This document shows positions 54,745 to 63,998 of a stretch of 64,000 nt of DNA, one piece after another. Every line of letters begins with the position of its first letter. Positions within the stretch are counted from its first letter, which is position 1. Source of the DNA: Treponema sp. (lineage in GTDB: Bacteria; Spirochaetota; Spirochaetia; Treponematales; Treponemataceae); contig JAGCDP010000024.1 of NCBI GenBank assembly GCA_017651065.1, positions 1-64,000 on the forward strand, read 5' to 3'. The notes beneath the pieces are model-generated. The model made no database searches, was not told the DNA's origin, and saw only the letters and a program-made list of their open reading frames with translations. The position numbers and the translations under genes are program-made.

Positions 54745-55848
54745 ATGAAAAAAAGAGTTAAGATAATAATAATTGTTCTTAGTGTAATTGTGGTTATTGG
54801 AGGTGGTCTTGTAGGCCTCAGGACTTTTCTTCACAAGGACAAAACTGTAGTTCAGAATTACACAGTAAACAAAGAAATCTACGAAAATGTAATAGAAATT
54901 TCCGGAACTGTAAGTGCGGCCCAGCAGCAGACTCTTAATGCACTTGGTGCTGGTACTGTAATGAAGATTTATGTAAAGGCCGGCGACAAGGTAAAAAAGG
55001 GAGACCTGCTTGTTCAGCTTGATGATTCTGATGAAGTATACAATCTTGAAAAGCATGATTATAACATGGCAACAACCAGACTCAATGGTTCTCCCCGCGA
55101 TGTAAGTCTTATGGAAACTCAGAGGGTGGCCCTGGTTCAAAAGATTGCAGACCGTAAAGTAGTAGCAGCTTTTGACGGAGTAATTGTCGAAATTAATGCA
55201 GCAGAAGGAAACTCTGTAAAAGCAGGAGATAAAATTGGAACTTTAGTAAATCTTGATTATCTTACTGCCGAAGTAGAAATTCCCGAAACAGATGTTGCCA
55301 AACTGCAGGTGGGTCTTCCTGTAATTCTAAACTTTTCAGCCTCGAGCAAAGAAGGCAATGGTTATGTAGAAAGCTGGCCTGCAATCGGGGAACTTACAAA
55401 CCGTGGTGCTTCTATTGTAAGGGCAAAAATCAGGATTGATGATTATCCAAAAGAGATTTTGCCAAATTATTCTTTTACCGGAAAAATTCAGATAGAAGAA
55501 CCTGTAGAAAATATCACTGTAGAACGCTATGCAATTGGTTACGAAGACGGCAAGGCCTATGTAATTTTAGCCCGGGGCAACGAAAAGCGTTATGTAGAAG
55601 TTGAACAGTATGGCCGCAATTATGTAAAGATTCTGAGTGGACTTAAAGGCGGCGAAGTACTTTTGCAGGCAGGAGAAATTCCTAAGTCTGGTTCTGCAAC
55701 TACAAGAAATCAGGGTGGAAATAATAACCGGGGCAATGGAAATAATGGTAATAACAGAAGTGGCGGCAATAATAACAATAACAGGGCTGGAGCTTCTGGA
55801 GGAATGCCTGCAATGCCTTCTGGTGGAGCAGCGCCTTCTGGCAGGTAA
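54745..55848 (+). CDS. Periplasmic adaptor protein (MacA/HlyD type)
   Basis: A 367-residue membrane-fusion protein. An N-terminal anchor (VKIIIIVLSVIVVIGGGLVG) is followed by the biotinyl-lipoyl-like halves (MKIYVKAGDKVKKGDLLVQL and VVAAFDGVIVEINAAEGNSV) and beta-barrel segments. The helical hairpin is very short. The last 45 residues are Asn/Gly-rich low complexity (GGNNNRGNGNNGNNRSGGNN). It connects the MacB-like ABC exporter to the outer-membrane channel. The start at 54745 begins the charged MKKRVK. Confidence 0.9.
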   Translation: MKKRVKIIIIVLSVIVVIGGGLVGLRTFLHKDKTVVQNYTVNKEIYENVIEISGTVSAAQQQTLNALGAGTVMKIYVKAGDKVKKGDLLVQLDDSDEVYNLEKHDYNMATTRLNGSPRDVSLMETQRVALVQKIADRKVVAAFDGVIVEINAAEGNSVKAGDKIGTLVNLDYLTAEVEIPETDVAKLQVGLPVILNFSASSKEGNGYVESWPAIGELTNRGASIVRAKIRIDDYPKEILPNYSFTGKIQIEEPVENITVERYAIGYEDGKAYVILARGNEKRYVEVEQYGRNYVKILSGLKGGEVLLQAGEIPKSGSATTRNQGGNNNRGNGNNGNNRSGGNNNNNRAGASGGMPAMPSGGAAPSGR

Positions 55849-55850
55849 TT

Positions 55851-56525
55851 ATGGCAGAAACAGTAGTAAGACTTGAAAATGTAGTAAAAACTTACTCAAT
55901 GGGCGAAAGCGAAGTTCATGCTCTGCAGGGCATTTCTTTTAAAATAGAGCAGGGGGAATTTCTTTCTATAATGGGACCTTCGGGTTCCGGGAAATCTACC
56001 TGCATGAATATGATTGGCTGTCTTGACCGTCCAACTTCTGGTCTTGTAGAAATTAACGGAAAAGAAACTGCAAAGATGACAGAAAAGGAACTGGCGGTTT
56101 TGCGAAATCAGACTGTAGGTTTTGTTTTTCAGCAGTACCATCTTATTGCTTCTATGAATGTGCTTGAAAATGTTATGCTGCCCCTTAAGTATGCCCATGT
56201 AGAAAAAGCCCAAAGGGTAGAGAGGGCAAAAGAAGCGCTTGCAGCAGTAGGCCTTGGCGACCGAATGAAGCACCGTCCTCATGAACTTTCGGGAGGACAA
56301 AAGCAGCGTGTTGCAATTGCAAGAGCCATGGTAACAAGACCAAGAATTCTTCTTGCAGATGAACCAACCGGTGCTTTGGACTCGGCAACCGGAAAACAGG
56401 TAATGGAGCTTTTTACAAAAATCAATAAAGAACAGGGAACAACAGTTATTATTGTTACCCACGACCCGCGTATTGGTGAGTCGACAAAAAGGTGCATAAA
56501 GATTCTGGATGGACAACTTGTATAA
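55851..56525 (+). CDS. ABC exporter ATPase (MacB/LolD type)
   Basis: A 224-residue ATPase with Walker A GPSGSGKST, Q-loop FQQYHLIASMNVLENV, signature LSGGQKQRVAIARAM, Walker B ILLADEPTGALD and switch His in VTHDPRIG. It powers the permease encoded next. Start two bases after the adaptor stop. Belongs to the tripartite efflux operon; whether the cargo is a drug, peptide or lipoprotein cannot be told. Confidence 0.95.
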   Translation: MAETVVRLENVVKTYSMGESEVHALQGISFKIEQGEFLSIMGPSGSGKSTCMNMIGCLDRPTSGLVEINGKETAKMTEKELAVLRNQTVGFVFQQYHLIASMNVLENVMLPLKYAHVEKAQRVERAKEALAAVGLGDRMKHRPHELSGGQKQRVAIARAMVTRPRILLADEPTGALDSATGKQVMELFTKINKEQGTTVIIVTHDPRIGESTKRCIKILDGQLV

Positions 56526-56527
56526 CT

Positions 56528-56588
56528 GTCATTGCGAGCGAAGCGAAGCAATCCACATTCTAGATTGCCGCGCTGCGCTCGCAATGAC
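56528..56588 (+). repeat. Dispersed repeat family B inverted pair within the efflux operon
   Basis: GTCATTGCGAGCGAAGCGAA...ATCCACA then TAGATTGCCGCGCTGCGCTC...GCAATGAC between the ATPase and permease genes. As RNA it forms a near-complete hairpin. Confidence 0.9.
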
Positions 56589-56602
56589 ACAGGAGTTTTT
56601 TT

Positions 56603-57793
56603 ATGTGGGAAGATTTTATAAACGCGCTCAATAACTTCAGGCGCAATAAGACAAGGACATTTCTTTCTCTGCTTGGTGTAATTATTGGCGTTGCTTCGGT
56701 AATTGTAATTACAAGTATTGGTTCCAGTTCTACAAAGCAGGTTTCCGATTCCTTTGGCTCAACCGGGCTTGATATGGTAAGCCTTTCTTCGGGTGGAATG
56801 TTCCGGGGCCGAAATGCAGTTAGTCTGACCTTTAATGAGACCTTCCGTAATAATCTTTTTGAAAATGTAGAAAACATAAAAGAAATCTGGTACAAAAATT
56901 CCCTTAGTGCAACAATGACTTATGGAGAAGTTTCGGGCTCGGTAAACTGCTCTGCTATAGAAACCGGCTACTTAGAGGCCTACAATATGGAGCTGGAAGA
57001 AGGGGGCCGCTTTTTTAATGTAACCGACAACGAAGAAGGAACCCAAAAAATTATTTTGAATCATGATACAGCTTTAAATTATTTTCCGGCAGGAGATGCT
57101 CTTGGCAAAAAAATCCTTATTGTTGTAAACAGGGTTTCTTTTAGTTTTGAAATTATTGGAATTCTAAAAGAACAGACCATGGGCATGGAAAACGGCGCTG
57201 CCTTTATTCCAAAGGGTTTTTATACAAAAAAAATTGTTCCAAATGCTCAGGCAGCCCAGGTTATTGTACAGGTTACCTCCGAAGACAAGGCTTCTTCTGT
57301 TGTAACAAAAATCAAAGAATATTGCACCAGTCTTACCGGGACAGATACTTCTGTAAACGTTACCAGCATGCAGACTATGCTGGAACAGATAAGCAAAATT
57401 ACTTCTACTCTGGCAGCCATGCTCAGTGCCATTGCGGCAATTTCTCTGCTCGTTGGTGGCATTGGAATTATGAATATAATGATTGTTACCGTAACCGAAC
57501 GCAAACAGGAAATTGGAATAAGAAAAGCTCTTGGAGCAAGCCCCGGGGCTATAAAGCAGCAGTTCCTGGTAGAGTCTGCCAGCATAACTTTAATTGGCGG
57601 ATTTTTTGGAATAATAGTTGGAATTCTTTTGAGTTTTGCGGTGGAATATGTACAAAAGATTGCCTATGTAATAAATACCAATGCCTGTATTATTGCCTTT
57701 GTGTTCAGTGTGTTTGTAGGTATTTTCTTTGGATTGAACCCTGCAAGCAGGGCGGCTAAGCTGGATCCTGTTATTGCACTTAGTGGTGAGTAA
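56603..57793 (+). CDS. MacB-type ABC exporter permease (FtsX fold)
   Basis: A 396-residue membrane protein. The N-terminal segment (TFLSLLGVIIGVASVIVITS) leads into a periplasmic MacB-core domain (about 45-260). Three membrane segments follow with the FtsX signature around GGIGIMNIMIVTVTERKQEI and RKALGASPGAIKQQF. Unlike E. coli MacB, the ATPase is a separate gene. Works with the upstream ATPase, adaptor and TolC-like protein. Confidence 0.93.
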   Translation: MWEDFINALNNFRRNKTRTFLSLLGVIIGVASVIVITSIGSSSTKQVSDSFGSTGLDMVSLSSGGMFRGRNAVSLTFNETFRNNLFENVENIKEIWYKNSLSATMTYGEVSGSVNCSAIETGYLEAYNMELEEGGRFFNVTDNEEGTQKIILNHDTALNYFPAGDALGKKILIVVNRVSFSFEIIGILKEQTMGMENGAAFIPKGFYTKKIVPNAQAAQVIVQVTSEDKASSVVTKIKEYCTSLTGTDTSVNVTSMQTMLEQISKITSTLAAMLSAIAAISLLVGGIGIMNIMIVTVTERKQEIGIRKALGASPGAIKQQFLVESASITLIGGFFGIIVGILLSFAVEYVQKIAYVINTNACIIAFVFSVFVGIFFGLNPASRAAKLDPVIALSGE

Positions 57794-57860
57794 TGGATTG
57801 CTTCGCCCTTCGGGCTCGCAATGACCGTCATTGCGAGGAGCGTAGCGACGTGGCAATCCA
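57794..57860 (+). repeat. Dispersed repeat family B, two copies
   Basis: An inverted copy (TGGATTGCTTCGCCCTTCGG...) and a direct copy (GTCATTGCGAGGAGCGTAGC...) between two convergent genes. Confidence 0.85.
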
Positions 57861-57864
57861 CGTA

Positions 57865-59565
57865 TTAATATCCGTCGCTCATCTCGCGGTTGGCATCTTT
57901 CTTACAAAGCTCATCATAAACAAGTGAACGTCTGCGCAGGTCTTCCTTAAGCTCTTTAGGGAATGGCATATTGCGCCAGAAGATACCGCGAACGTCCTTT
58001 TCAAGACGCTGTACACCGGTAGATTCCTTTGTCATCCACAGGATGTAATCTTCAATAAAGAATTCCTTTACGTCGCCTTTAAGCTTAGCCTGGTCAAAGT
58101 GCTGGTAGTATTGACCGGTAAGACCTTCTTCCATCCAGTAGTAAGAAGCCTTTTCCTTTGCAACCTGCCAGCGTAAATCTGCAACAGCTGTAAGAACTGC
58201 AATGCGGAGGTCTTTTGGATACATTGGAACTACAATACGTCCACGGCTTGTTACACGGTTGTAGCGGTCAAATGGTTCCCAGCAGAAGCCTCTGTCGCCG
58301 TAAGTTGGAACAAGACAAACATAAGGAACAATTCTGTTCGGGATATTTTTATGAACACGGCAGAATACACCGGGATCAATTGATTCAATCCAGCGCATTA
58401 CTTCAATTACGTTTTCGCGGGTTCCTGTTCCGTTTTCGGTACAGTGATAGAATTCGCGTGTGAAAATAGGGAACTGGTTACCACGACGACCAATTGTCAT
58501 TTTTGCCATCTGGCGGATTGTTTCAAATTCAACATTGATTGCACTTGTATCTACCTGAACAACCGGACCAGAATCCTGAATCTTATTCTGAACGCTGTCG
58601 TAAACACCTTTTGCTTCCTGGAATTCTGCAAGGGCCTTTGAAAGTTCCTTATCATTACGTGAAAGGCGGTGAAGCAAATCTGTAATTTCAGAGAAAAGCT
58701 TGCGCTGAGATTCTGAAAGGCCCTGTGTATGTGGTTCCATACCAATAATAGGGCTGTGCTGACACAAAGAATCAACTCGGTTTCTAAGCTCAACTTCAAT
58801 CATTGAGCGTTCATTTTCTTTTATATGAAGAATATTTTCAGAGCTCTGAAGCTTTCCGGAGTTTTTAGATTGCAGCTGCATAAGGCGAGCCTGTTCTGCA
58901 CTGGCGGCCTGTTCCGGTGAAAGGTTTCTCTGTGGAGTTTTCTTTTCATCGGTCATTGAGTTCTTCATACGGCCCGAAGCAATTTCCTTAAACCATTCAT
59001 CTACATAAAGAACAGGTTCCTGAGGCTTGTTTTCAAAAATTATACGTGAAAAGAAATCCTTTTGTTCTGCCTTAAAAAGTGAAGGAAGAAGAACACCGAA
59101 TCTCATGAGCATGCGTTTTGGCATTGGCAGGTTGATGTCTGCCATTTTTGGTGCCATTCCGCGAAGAAGTTCCCAATAACAGGTAACTATCTGCTGACGG
59201 TAAACTGCACGGTCTTTTGGATCCTGACAGGTAAGATATTTAGAAAGCACCTGATGAACACGCTGGGCCGACTGATTTTCGTTTGTAAGAACTGTTTTAT
59301 AATATTTTGGATCTTCGTAGACATTTGAAGGACTGTCATTTTTAAGCTTTTCAAGAGGAGCAAATTCCTTGAGGCTTAAGTTTACTTCATGAATGCCACC
59401 GCTTCCTGTAGTGTGAGTATGTGATTCTGAAGAATTTTTAGAAAGTAAATTAGGATTAAAGGAATCCGATGCACTTGGCATGTTATCAATATCTTCGATA
59501 GATACTGATGATTCTGTATTTGCTAACAATGCAGCAATTTCCGGATCCAATTCTGCTTCTGCCAT
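57865..59565 (-). CDS. Hypothetical cytoplasmic protein, probably spirochaete-specific
   Basis: A 566-residue soluble protein without signal or membrane segments. The N-terminal 75 residues are Ser/Asn-rich and acidic; the middle has a coiled coil (about 255-330, ENERSMIEVELRNRVDSL ... LSKALAEFQEAKG); the C-terminal part is aromatic (FCWEPFDRYNRVTSRGRIVV, ASYYWMEEGLTGQYYQHF). No family recognised. The ATG at 59565 (MAEAELDPEIAALL) is preferred over the in-frame ATG at 59589. Function unknown. Confidence 0.65.
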   Translation of the reverse strand: MAEAELDPEIAALLANTESSVSIEDIDNMPSASDSFNPNLLSKNSSESHTHTTGSGGIHEVNLSLKEFAPLEKLKNDSPSNVYEDPKYYKTVLTNENQSAQRVHQVLSKYLTCQDPKDRAVYRQQIVTCYWELLRGMAPKMADINLPMPKRMLMRFGVLLPSLFKAEQKDFFSRIIFENKPQEPVLYVDEWFKEIASGRMKNSMTDEKKTPQRNLSPEQAASAEQARLMQLQSKNSGKLQSSENILHIKENERSMIEVELRNRVDSLCQHSPIIGMEPHTQGLSESQRKLFSEITDLLHRLSRNDKELSKALAEFQEAKGVYDSVQNKIQDSGPVVQVDTSAINVEFETIRQMAKMTIGRRGNQFPIFTREFYHCTENGTGTRENVIEVMRWIESIDPGVFCRVHKNIPNRIVPYVCLVPTYGDRGFCWEPFDRYNRVTSRGRIVVPMYPKDLRIAVLTAVADLRWQVAKEKASYYWMEEGLTGQYYQHFDQAKLKGDVKEFFIEDYILWMTKESTGVQRLEKDVRGIFWRNMPFPKELKEDLRRRSLVYDELCKKDANREMSDGY

Positions 59566-59680
59566 TATTCTGTTGCTCCCATAAAACAATTATCTCTATA
59601 TTATAGTATTTCATTATATCATATAATTATTGAATTTCCACTAAAAAAGTGCCATAATCGCAGAAAGCGAGGAATAAAAT

Positions 59681-60856
59681 ATGGAAAAAAAGATTCTGAA
59701 CAACTACCGGTCGTTTGATGTCGTTTTCACTAAAGGAAAAGGCTCAACAATGTGGGATGTAAATGGTAAAAAGTACATCGATTTCCTTTCAGGCATTGGC
59801 GTAAACTGCCTTGGACACAATTATAAACCACTTGTAAAGGCAATTTCAGATCAGGCTAAACGGCAGCTCCATATTTCCAACTATTTTCTCAGCGATATTG
59901 GTCTTGTTTTTGCAGACGAACTTTTAGCAATTACAGGCTTTGAAAAAGGATATTTTGGTAACTCAGGCGCAGAAGCTAACGAAGCTGCAATTAAGCTTGC
60001 AAGAAAGTATGGTCAGCTCAACGGTGGTTCTAAGCGCAAGACAATCATAACTTTGGAAAACTCCTTCCACGGAAGAACTCTTGCAACACTTACAGCAACT
60101 GGTCAGGAAAAATTCCATGCAGAATGCTTTGCACCTTATCCGGAAGGCTTTAAGACAATTAAGGCAAATGATTACGAAGCAATCAAAACTGCTTTTGACG
60201 ATACAACAGCCGCACTTTTTATTGAATGTATTCAGGGAGAAGGCGGTGTAAACCTTATAGATGCCGAATGGGCTAAGGCTGCTGCAGACGCTGCACGCAA
60301 AGCTGGTGCAATTGTTATGGCAGATGAAGTTCAGACTGGTATTGGACGTACAGGTACTTTCCTTGCAAGCGACTTCCTTGGATTTAAACCTGAAGTTGTT
60401 ACTCTTGCAAAAGGAATTGCAGGTGGCATTCCAATGGGAGCATGCCTCTTCCGCGGTAAGGCTGCAGATGTTTTTGTAGCAGGAGACCATCAGTCTACAT
60501 TTGCAGGAAACCCTCTTGCATGTGCTGCAGGCTGTGTTGTTGCCGAAACTGTAAGCGATTTGAACTTCCTTGATAAGGTAAATAAAAAGGGTGAATATAT
60601 CAGAAAGACTATTGCCAGTTGGAATATTCCTTTTATAAAAGAAGTTCGCGGACGTGGTCTTATGATTGGCTCACAGATTGACAGTTCAATTAATCCGGGC
60701 GACATAAAGGTGCGTTGTCTTGAAGAAGGCCTTTGCGTAACAACAGCCGGTTCTGACGTTGTACGATTCCTTCCGCCGTTGAATATCAGCGACAAAGAAA
60801 TTGAAGAAGGACTTACAATCTTCCGCAGGGTTCTTGGAGAATTTGCTGCAAAATAA
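59681..60856 (+). CDS. argD: Acetylornithine/succinyldiaminopimelate aminotransferase family protein
   Basis: A 391-residue class III PLP aminotransferase. The PLP phosphate-binding FGNSGAEANEAAIKLARKYG, the Asp in MADEVQTGIGRTG, and the Schiff-base Lys in TLAKGIAGGIPMGA (near residue 247) are all seen, with HQSTFAGNPLACAAG. It would transfer the amino group of N-acetylornithine in arginine synthesis or of succinyl-DAP in lysine and wall synthesis. No other arg genes are adjacent. GCGAGGAAT precedes the ATG. Confidence 0.9.
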   Translation: MEKKILNNYRSFDVVFTKGKGSTMWDVNGKKYIDFLSGIGVNCLGHNYKPLVKAISDQAKRQLHISNYFLSDIGLVFADELLAITGFEKGYFGNSGAEANEAAIKLARKYGQLNGGSKRKTIITLENSFHGRTLATLTATGQEKFHAECFAPYPEGFKTIKANDYEAIKTAFDDTTAALFIECIQGEGGVNLIDAEWAKAAADAARKAGAIVMADEVQTGIGRTGTFLASDFLGFKPEVVTLAKGIAGGIPMGACLFRGKAADVFVAGDHQSTFAGNPLACAAGCVVAETVSDLNFLDKVNKKGEYIRKTIASWNIPFIKEVRGRGLMIGSQIDSSINPGDIKVRCLEEGLCVTTAGSDVVRFLPPLNISDKEIEEGLTIFRRVLGEFAAK

Positions 60857-60859
60857 AAA

Positions 60860-63800
60860 ATGCACCATCGCGCCGTAAAAAACAGATTTTTGTTTTTAAC
60901 TATTGTTCTCTTTTGCGCAAAGCTTTTTTGCGGCGAGATGGCAATTCCCCGTTCTGTTTATGTAATTTCTACAAAATATTTTGATTTTCTTTTTCCGCTC
61001 GAAAAGGAACAGACTGTAAGGTTTCTTGCCGAACAGGCAGATGATATTTATCTTAATGCAAAACAAACCTTCAACTGCGATTATGATATCAGGACTATAG
61101 TAGTTGTTTCTCCGGATTCAGATACACTTTCGGTAAAATATACTGCTTCTCCGTATAACCGCATTGTAATTTTTGATGCCGTTGGGCGACTTGAAGCAAG
61201 CTCGTATGCAAGCGGATTACTTGATTTATTTGCACATGAAGTTGGAAGGGCAGTAAGTCAGTCAATCCGTTCTAAACCAATGGCGTTTCTTTCAAAGTAT
61301 TTTTTAGGTGACTCTTTCCAGCCGGCAGGCCTTCTTAATGTACCGTACTCTTTCCTTGAAGGAGCAGTTTATGCAGAAGACGAAAAAAGCATGTCTGGCA
61401 TTTTGTATGACAACTGGAATCTTGAACTTTTAATGCAGGCTAAGCTTGAAAATAAATTTCCATCACTTTTGCAGGTGTCCGGCGCCTATGATATTTATCC
61501 GGTAAATAGAATTGACTATATTGCCGCCGCTGCTTTTTATGCATATATTCAGCAGCTGTGGGGAATAGAAAAATTCGGAGAATACTGGCAGGAATGCGGA
61601 AAGCTGAATTTCTTTAAGTTAGATAAAGGAATTTTTCGCAAGGTTTATGGAGAAGAAGTTACAAAGGTCTGGCAGGATTTTATAGAAGCAATACCTGTTC
61701 CGGAAGTTTCGGCACAGGAAGAAGAAAAGACAAAACAGTTTTTTAAAACAGATTACGATTCAAATTACAAATATATTGTAAGTACAAATTATGGTCTTGT
61801 CTGGTACGATGAATTAAAGGAAGAGGTTGATATTTCCGGCTTTTATGATTATCAGAGTATTAAGCAGCTTCTTTTTCTTGCAAATAATATTACAAATCTT
61901 ACAGTTTCTCCCGACGGACGCTTTCTTGTAGTTTCGCATGTTCAGGGTGGTATCCGCGAAAAATTTGAACATGACCTTGTGCGTATTTATGATTTAAAAG
62001 AACGAAAATTCCTTTCTGAAAAATACGAAATGCGTGACGGTTCAATTGTGCGGCTAGAAGACGGAAGATTTGCTGTTGCCGGAAACTATGTTGATGACGG
62101 TTATTCCTGCCTGCAGATTTATGAATCGCCTGTGCTTGATTCTTTGCTTGGGTTTGAATGCGATGTTTATAAAGGTCTTGTTTATTCAAGGAAGTTTGAA
62201 AGCAATGTAATTCCTTATAGTCCTGTTGCTCTTGGAAAAAATCATTTTGCGTGTCTTTTGAACAGCAGCAACGAATGGTACATAATGCTTTCTGATATTA
62301 CACCAGAACTTTCTGCAGGCGGACAGAATGATGAAGATTTTTATACAATCTCTGTGGGCGGGAACAATGAAAGCTTTGCCGAAGTATTGAAAATCCGTAA
62401 TTTGCGTTATGCCGATTATGTTGAAGTTTCAGGTAAAAAAAGCGACAGAGATAAAAACTTCTGCCTGTTATATGATTATGTTCTTCAAAATGAAACTTCG
62501 TTTGTTCGTACCGGCTGGCTTTTCTTTGATAAAAATTCAATTCCGTTAAGGTCTCTTGTTTCCGGCTGCGACTATTATGGCGGTATGAATTGCGGGGCAA
62601 TGTTTGACTGTAAGCTTTATTATTCTTCGCAGCGATTTGATTATTCTGAATTAAAATATGTTTCGCTTAATGATATTCCGCTGGAAGAAGCAAAGATTTC
62701 GTATTCTGCAGGCCCTATGCCAACAACTGCGGTTCCTGAGCCAACAACTGCGGTTCCTGAGCCTGTCGAAGGAACATATCAAGAATCCCTTGAACTAAAA
62801 AAATACTCTCCATTCAAATATATGTACAAAGGTTCATTTTCTTTCTTCATGCCTGTGCGCGATATAACGCTTGATGAAGGAATAAAACGGGAACCTGGTC
62901 TTGGTGCAATCTTTGAAACACAGTCAGATCCTTTTTCGAATAACGAGCTTCTTATTTCTGCAGCAAAAGGTTTTGTACCGCTTGATTTTGAACAGATTTT
63001 TAATGCAGATAAAAAGAAACTGGATGAGCTTAATGCGCAGAAAATTGAATTAAGCAAGGATGCAGCTTTTGCAATTTATTTTAAAAACACATCTACTCCT
63101 GCAGACATTGTTGCTTCCGGTGTGTTTAAGTTTAATGAATCGGGTGAATATACTCTTTCTGCCTTCAGCGATATTGTGTTCAGTCTTCCGCTTGCCATGA
63201 CATTCAGACGGCTTACTTTTGACGTATCGCTTGCATTTAATGCTTCTACAACTTATTGGGATGTTACACAGACAGAGCGTTTCCCGAATCTTACAGACTG
63301 GCCTTCGCTTTCAAAATCATACAGACAATGGCAGAGCACTGCAGGCCTGCTGTATTCAAATATTCATCAGTATGGAATCTCTCCGTTGAAAAAGGTTGGA
63401 ATTGCAGCCGGAGTAAAATTAATTTCTTCGTGGGAATGGGGTAATTGGAATCCTTATCAGATAAACGCTGGAATATATGGCACAGGTGAAATTCCATTTT
63501 TAATGCCGGTACAGAATTATAAAAATATCATTTTATGTCTGCCAACTACAGTTCACGCAGAATTGTTTTATACAAACGGAAAAGCCGTAGATGCTTATGC
63601 ACAGCTTATGCTTTCGGGAATGGAAATTCAAAACGGTTTCTGGCGATTGTATTTTCCGCGAGCAGGCCTTTATTTAGGTTACGATATAGCCCTTGAATAC
63701 GACACTGCAACAGTACGTCTGCCGGATCTTCGCCACCTGGAACGCTTTTATGATGTATTTGCCCACTGCACTTTAAATGACAGCGTTTATGTAAAATTAG

Positions 63801-63925
63801 ATTTTGGGTTGACCCCGGTAATAGGAAAGTTTTCGAAGGTTCAGTTCCAGTCCTCACTGCGGTTAGAAAAATATCTGCGCAGCGAAGAATGGAAACTGAA
63901 GTTTGATATTGATATTAAGTATTAA
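60860..63925 (+). CDS. Large exported hypothetical protein with degenerate metalloprotease-like and propeller-like regions
   Basis: A 1021-residue exported protein, signal peptide about 1-25 (FLFLTIVLFCAKLFCG). Residues 120-135 read LLDLFAHEVGRAVS, which resembles the HExxH helix of gluzincin peptidases but has Arg for the second His. Residues about 290-570 have repeated strands of propeller type (ITNLTVSPDGRFLVVSHVQG). Residues 622-640 (PTTAVPEPTTAVPEPVEG) come from a 21-bp tandem duplication and a family A repeat. The C-terminal third is strand-rich and ends KFDIDIKY, with an aromatic last residue as in outer-membrane barrels. Three bases after argD. Function unknown. Confidence 0.65.
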   Translation: MHHRAVKNRFLFLTIVLFCAKLFCGEMAIPRSVYVISTKYFDFLFPLEKEQTVRFLAEQADDIYLNAKQTFNCDYDIRTIVVVSPDSDTLSVKYTASPYNRIVIFDAVGRLEASSYASGLLDLFAHEVGRAVSQSIRSKPMAFLSKYFLGDSFQPAGLLNVPYSFLEGAVYAEDEKSMSGILYDNWNLELLMQAKLENKFPSLLQVSGAYDIYPVNRIDYIAAAAFYAYIQQLWGIEKFGEYWQECGKLNFFKLDKGIFRKVYGEEVTKVWQDFIEAIPVPEVSAQEEEKTKQFFKTDYDSNYKYIVSTNYGLVWYDELKEEVDISGFYDYQSIKQLLFLANNITNLTVSPDGRFLVVSHVQGGIREKFEHDLVRIYDLKERKFLSEKYEMRDGSIVRLEDGRFAVAGNYVDDGYSCLQIYESPVLDSLLGFECDVYKGLVYSRKFESNVIPYSPVALGKNHFACLLNSSNEWYIMLSDITPELSAGGQNDEDFYTISVGGNNESFAEVLKIRNLRYADYVEVSGKKSDRDKNFCLLYDYVLQNETSFVRTGWLFFDKNSIPLRSLVSGCDYYGGMNCGAMFDCKLYYSSQRFDYSELKYVSLNDIPLEEAKISYSAGPMPTTAVPEPTTAVPEPVEGTYQESLELKKYSPFKYMYKGSFSFFMPVRDITLDEGIKREPGLGAIFETQSDPFSNNELLISAAKGFVPLDFEQIFNADKKKLDELNAQKIELSKDAAFAIYFKNTSTPADIVASGVFKFNESGEYTLSAFSDIVFSLPLAMTFRRLTFDVSLAFNASTTYWDVTQTERFPNLTDWPSLSKSYRQWQSTAGLLYSNIHQYGISPLKKVGIAAGVKLISSWEWGNWNPYQINAGIYGTGEIPFLMPVQNYKNIILCLPTTVHAELFYTNGKAVDAYAQLMLSGMEIQNGFWRLYFPRAGLYLGYDIALEYDTATVRLPDLRHLERFYDVFAHCTLNDSVYVKLDFGLTPVIGKFSKVQFQSSLRLEKYLRSEEWKLKFDIDIKY
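62720..62774 (+). repeat. 21-bp tandem duplication plus family A repeat in the 1021-residue gene
   Basis: The 21-base unit starting CCAACAACTGCGGTTCCTGA occurs at 62720-62740 and 62741-62761. The second copy merges into a family A element (62752-62774) whose ends, GGTTCC and GGAAC, remain complementary. Confidence 0.9.
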
Positions 63926-63928
63926 TTA

Positions 63929-63998
63929 TAGATTGCTTCGCTGCGCTCGCAATGACAAAAGTCCGTCATTGCGAGGAGCGCAGCGACGAAGCAATCTA
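63929..63998 (+). repeat. Dispersed repeat family B inverted pair at window end
   Basis: AGATTGCTTCGCTGCGCTCG... followed by GTCATTGCGAGGAGCGCAGC...GCAATCTA after the last gene; a near-perfect large hairpin. Confidence 0.85.
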
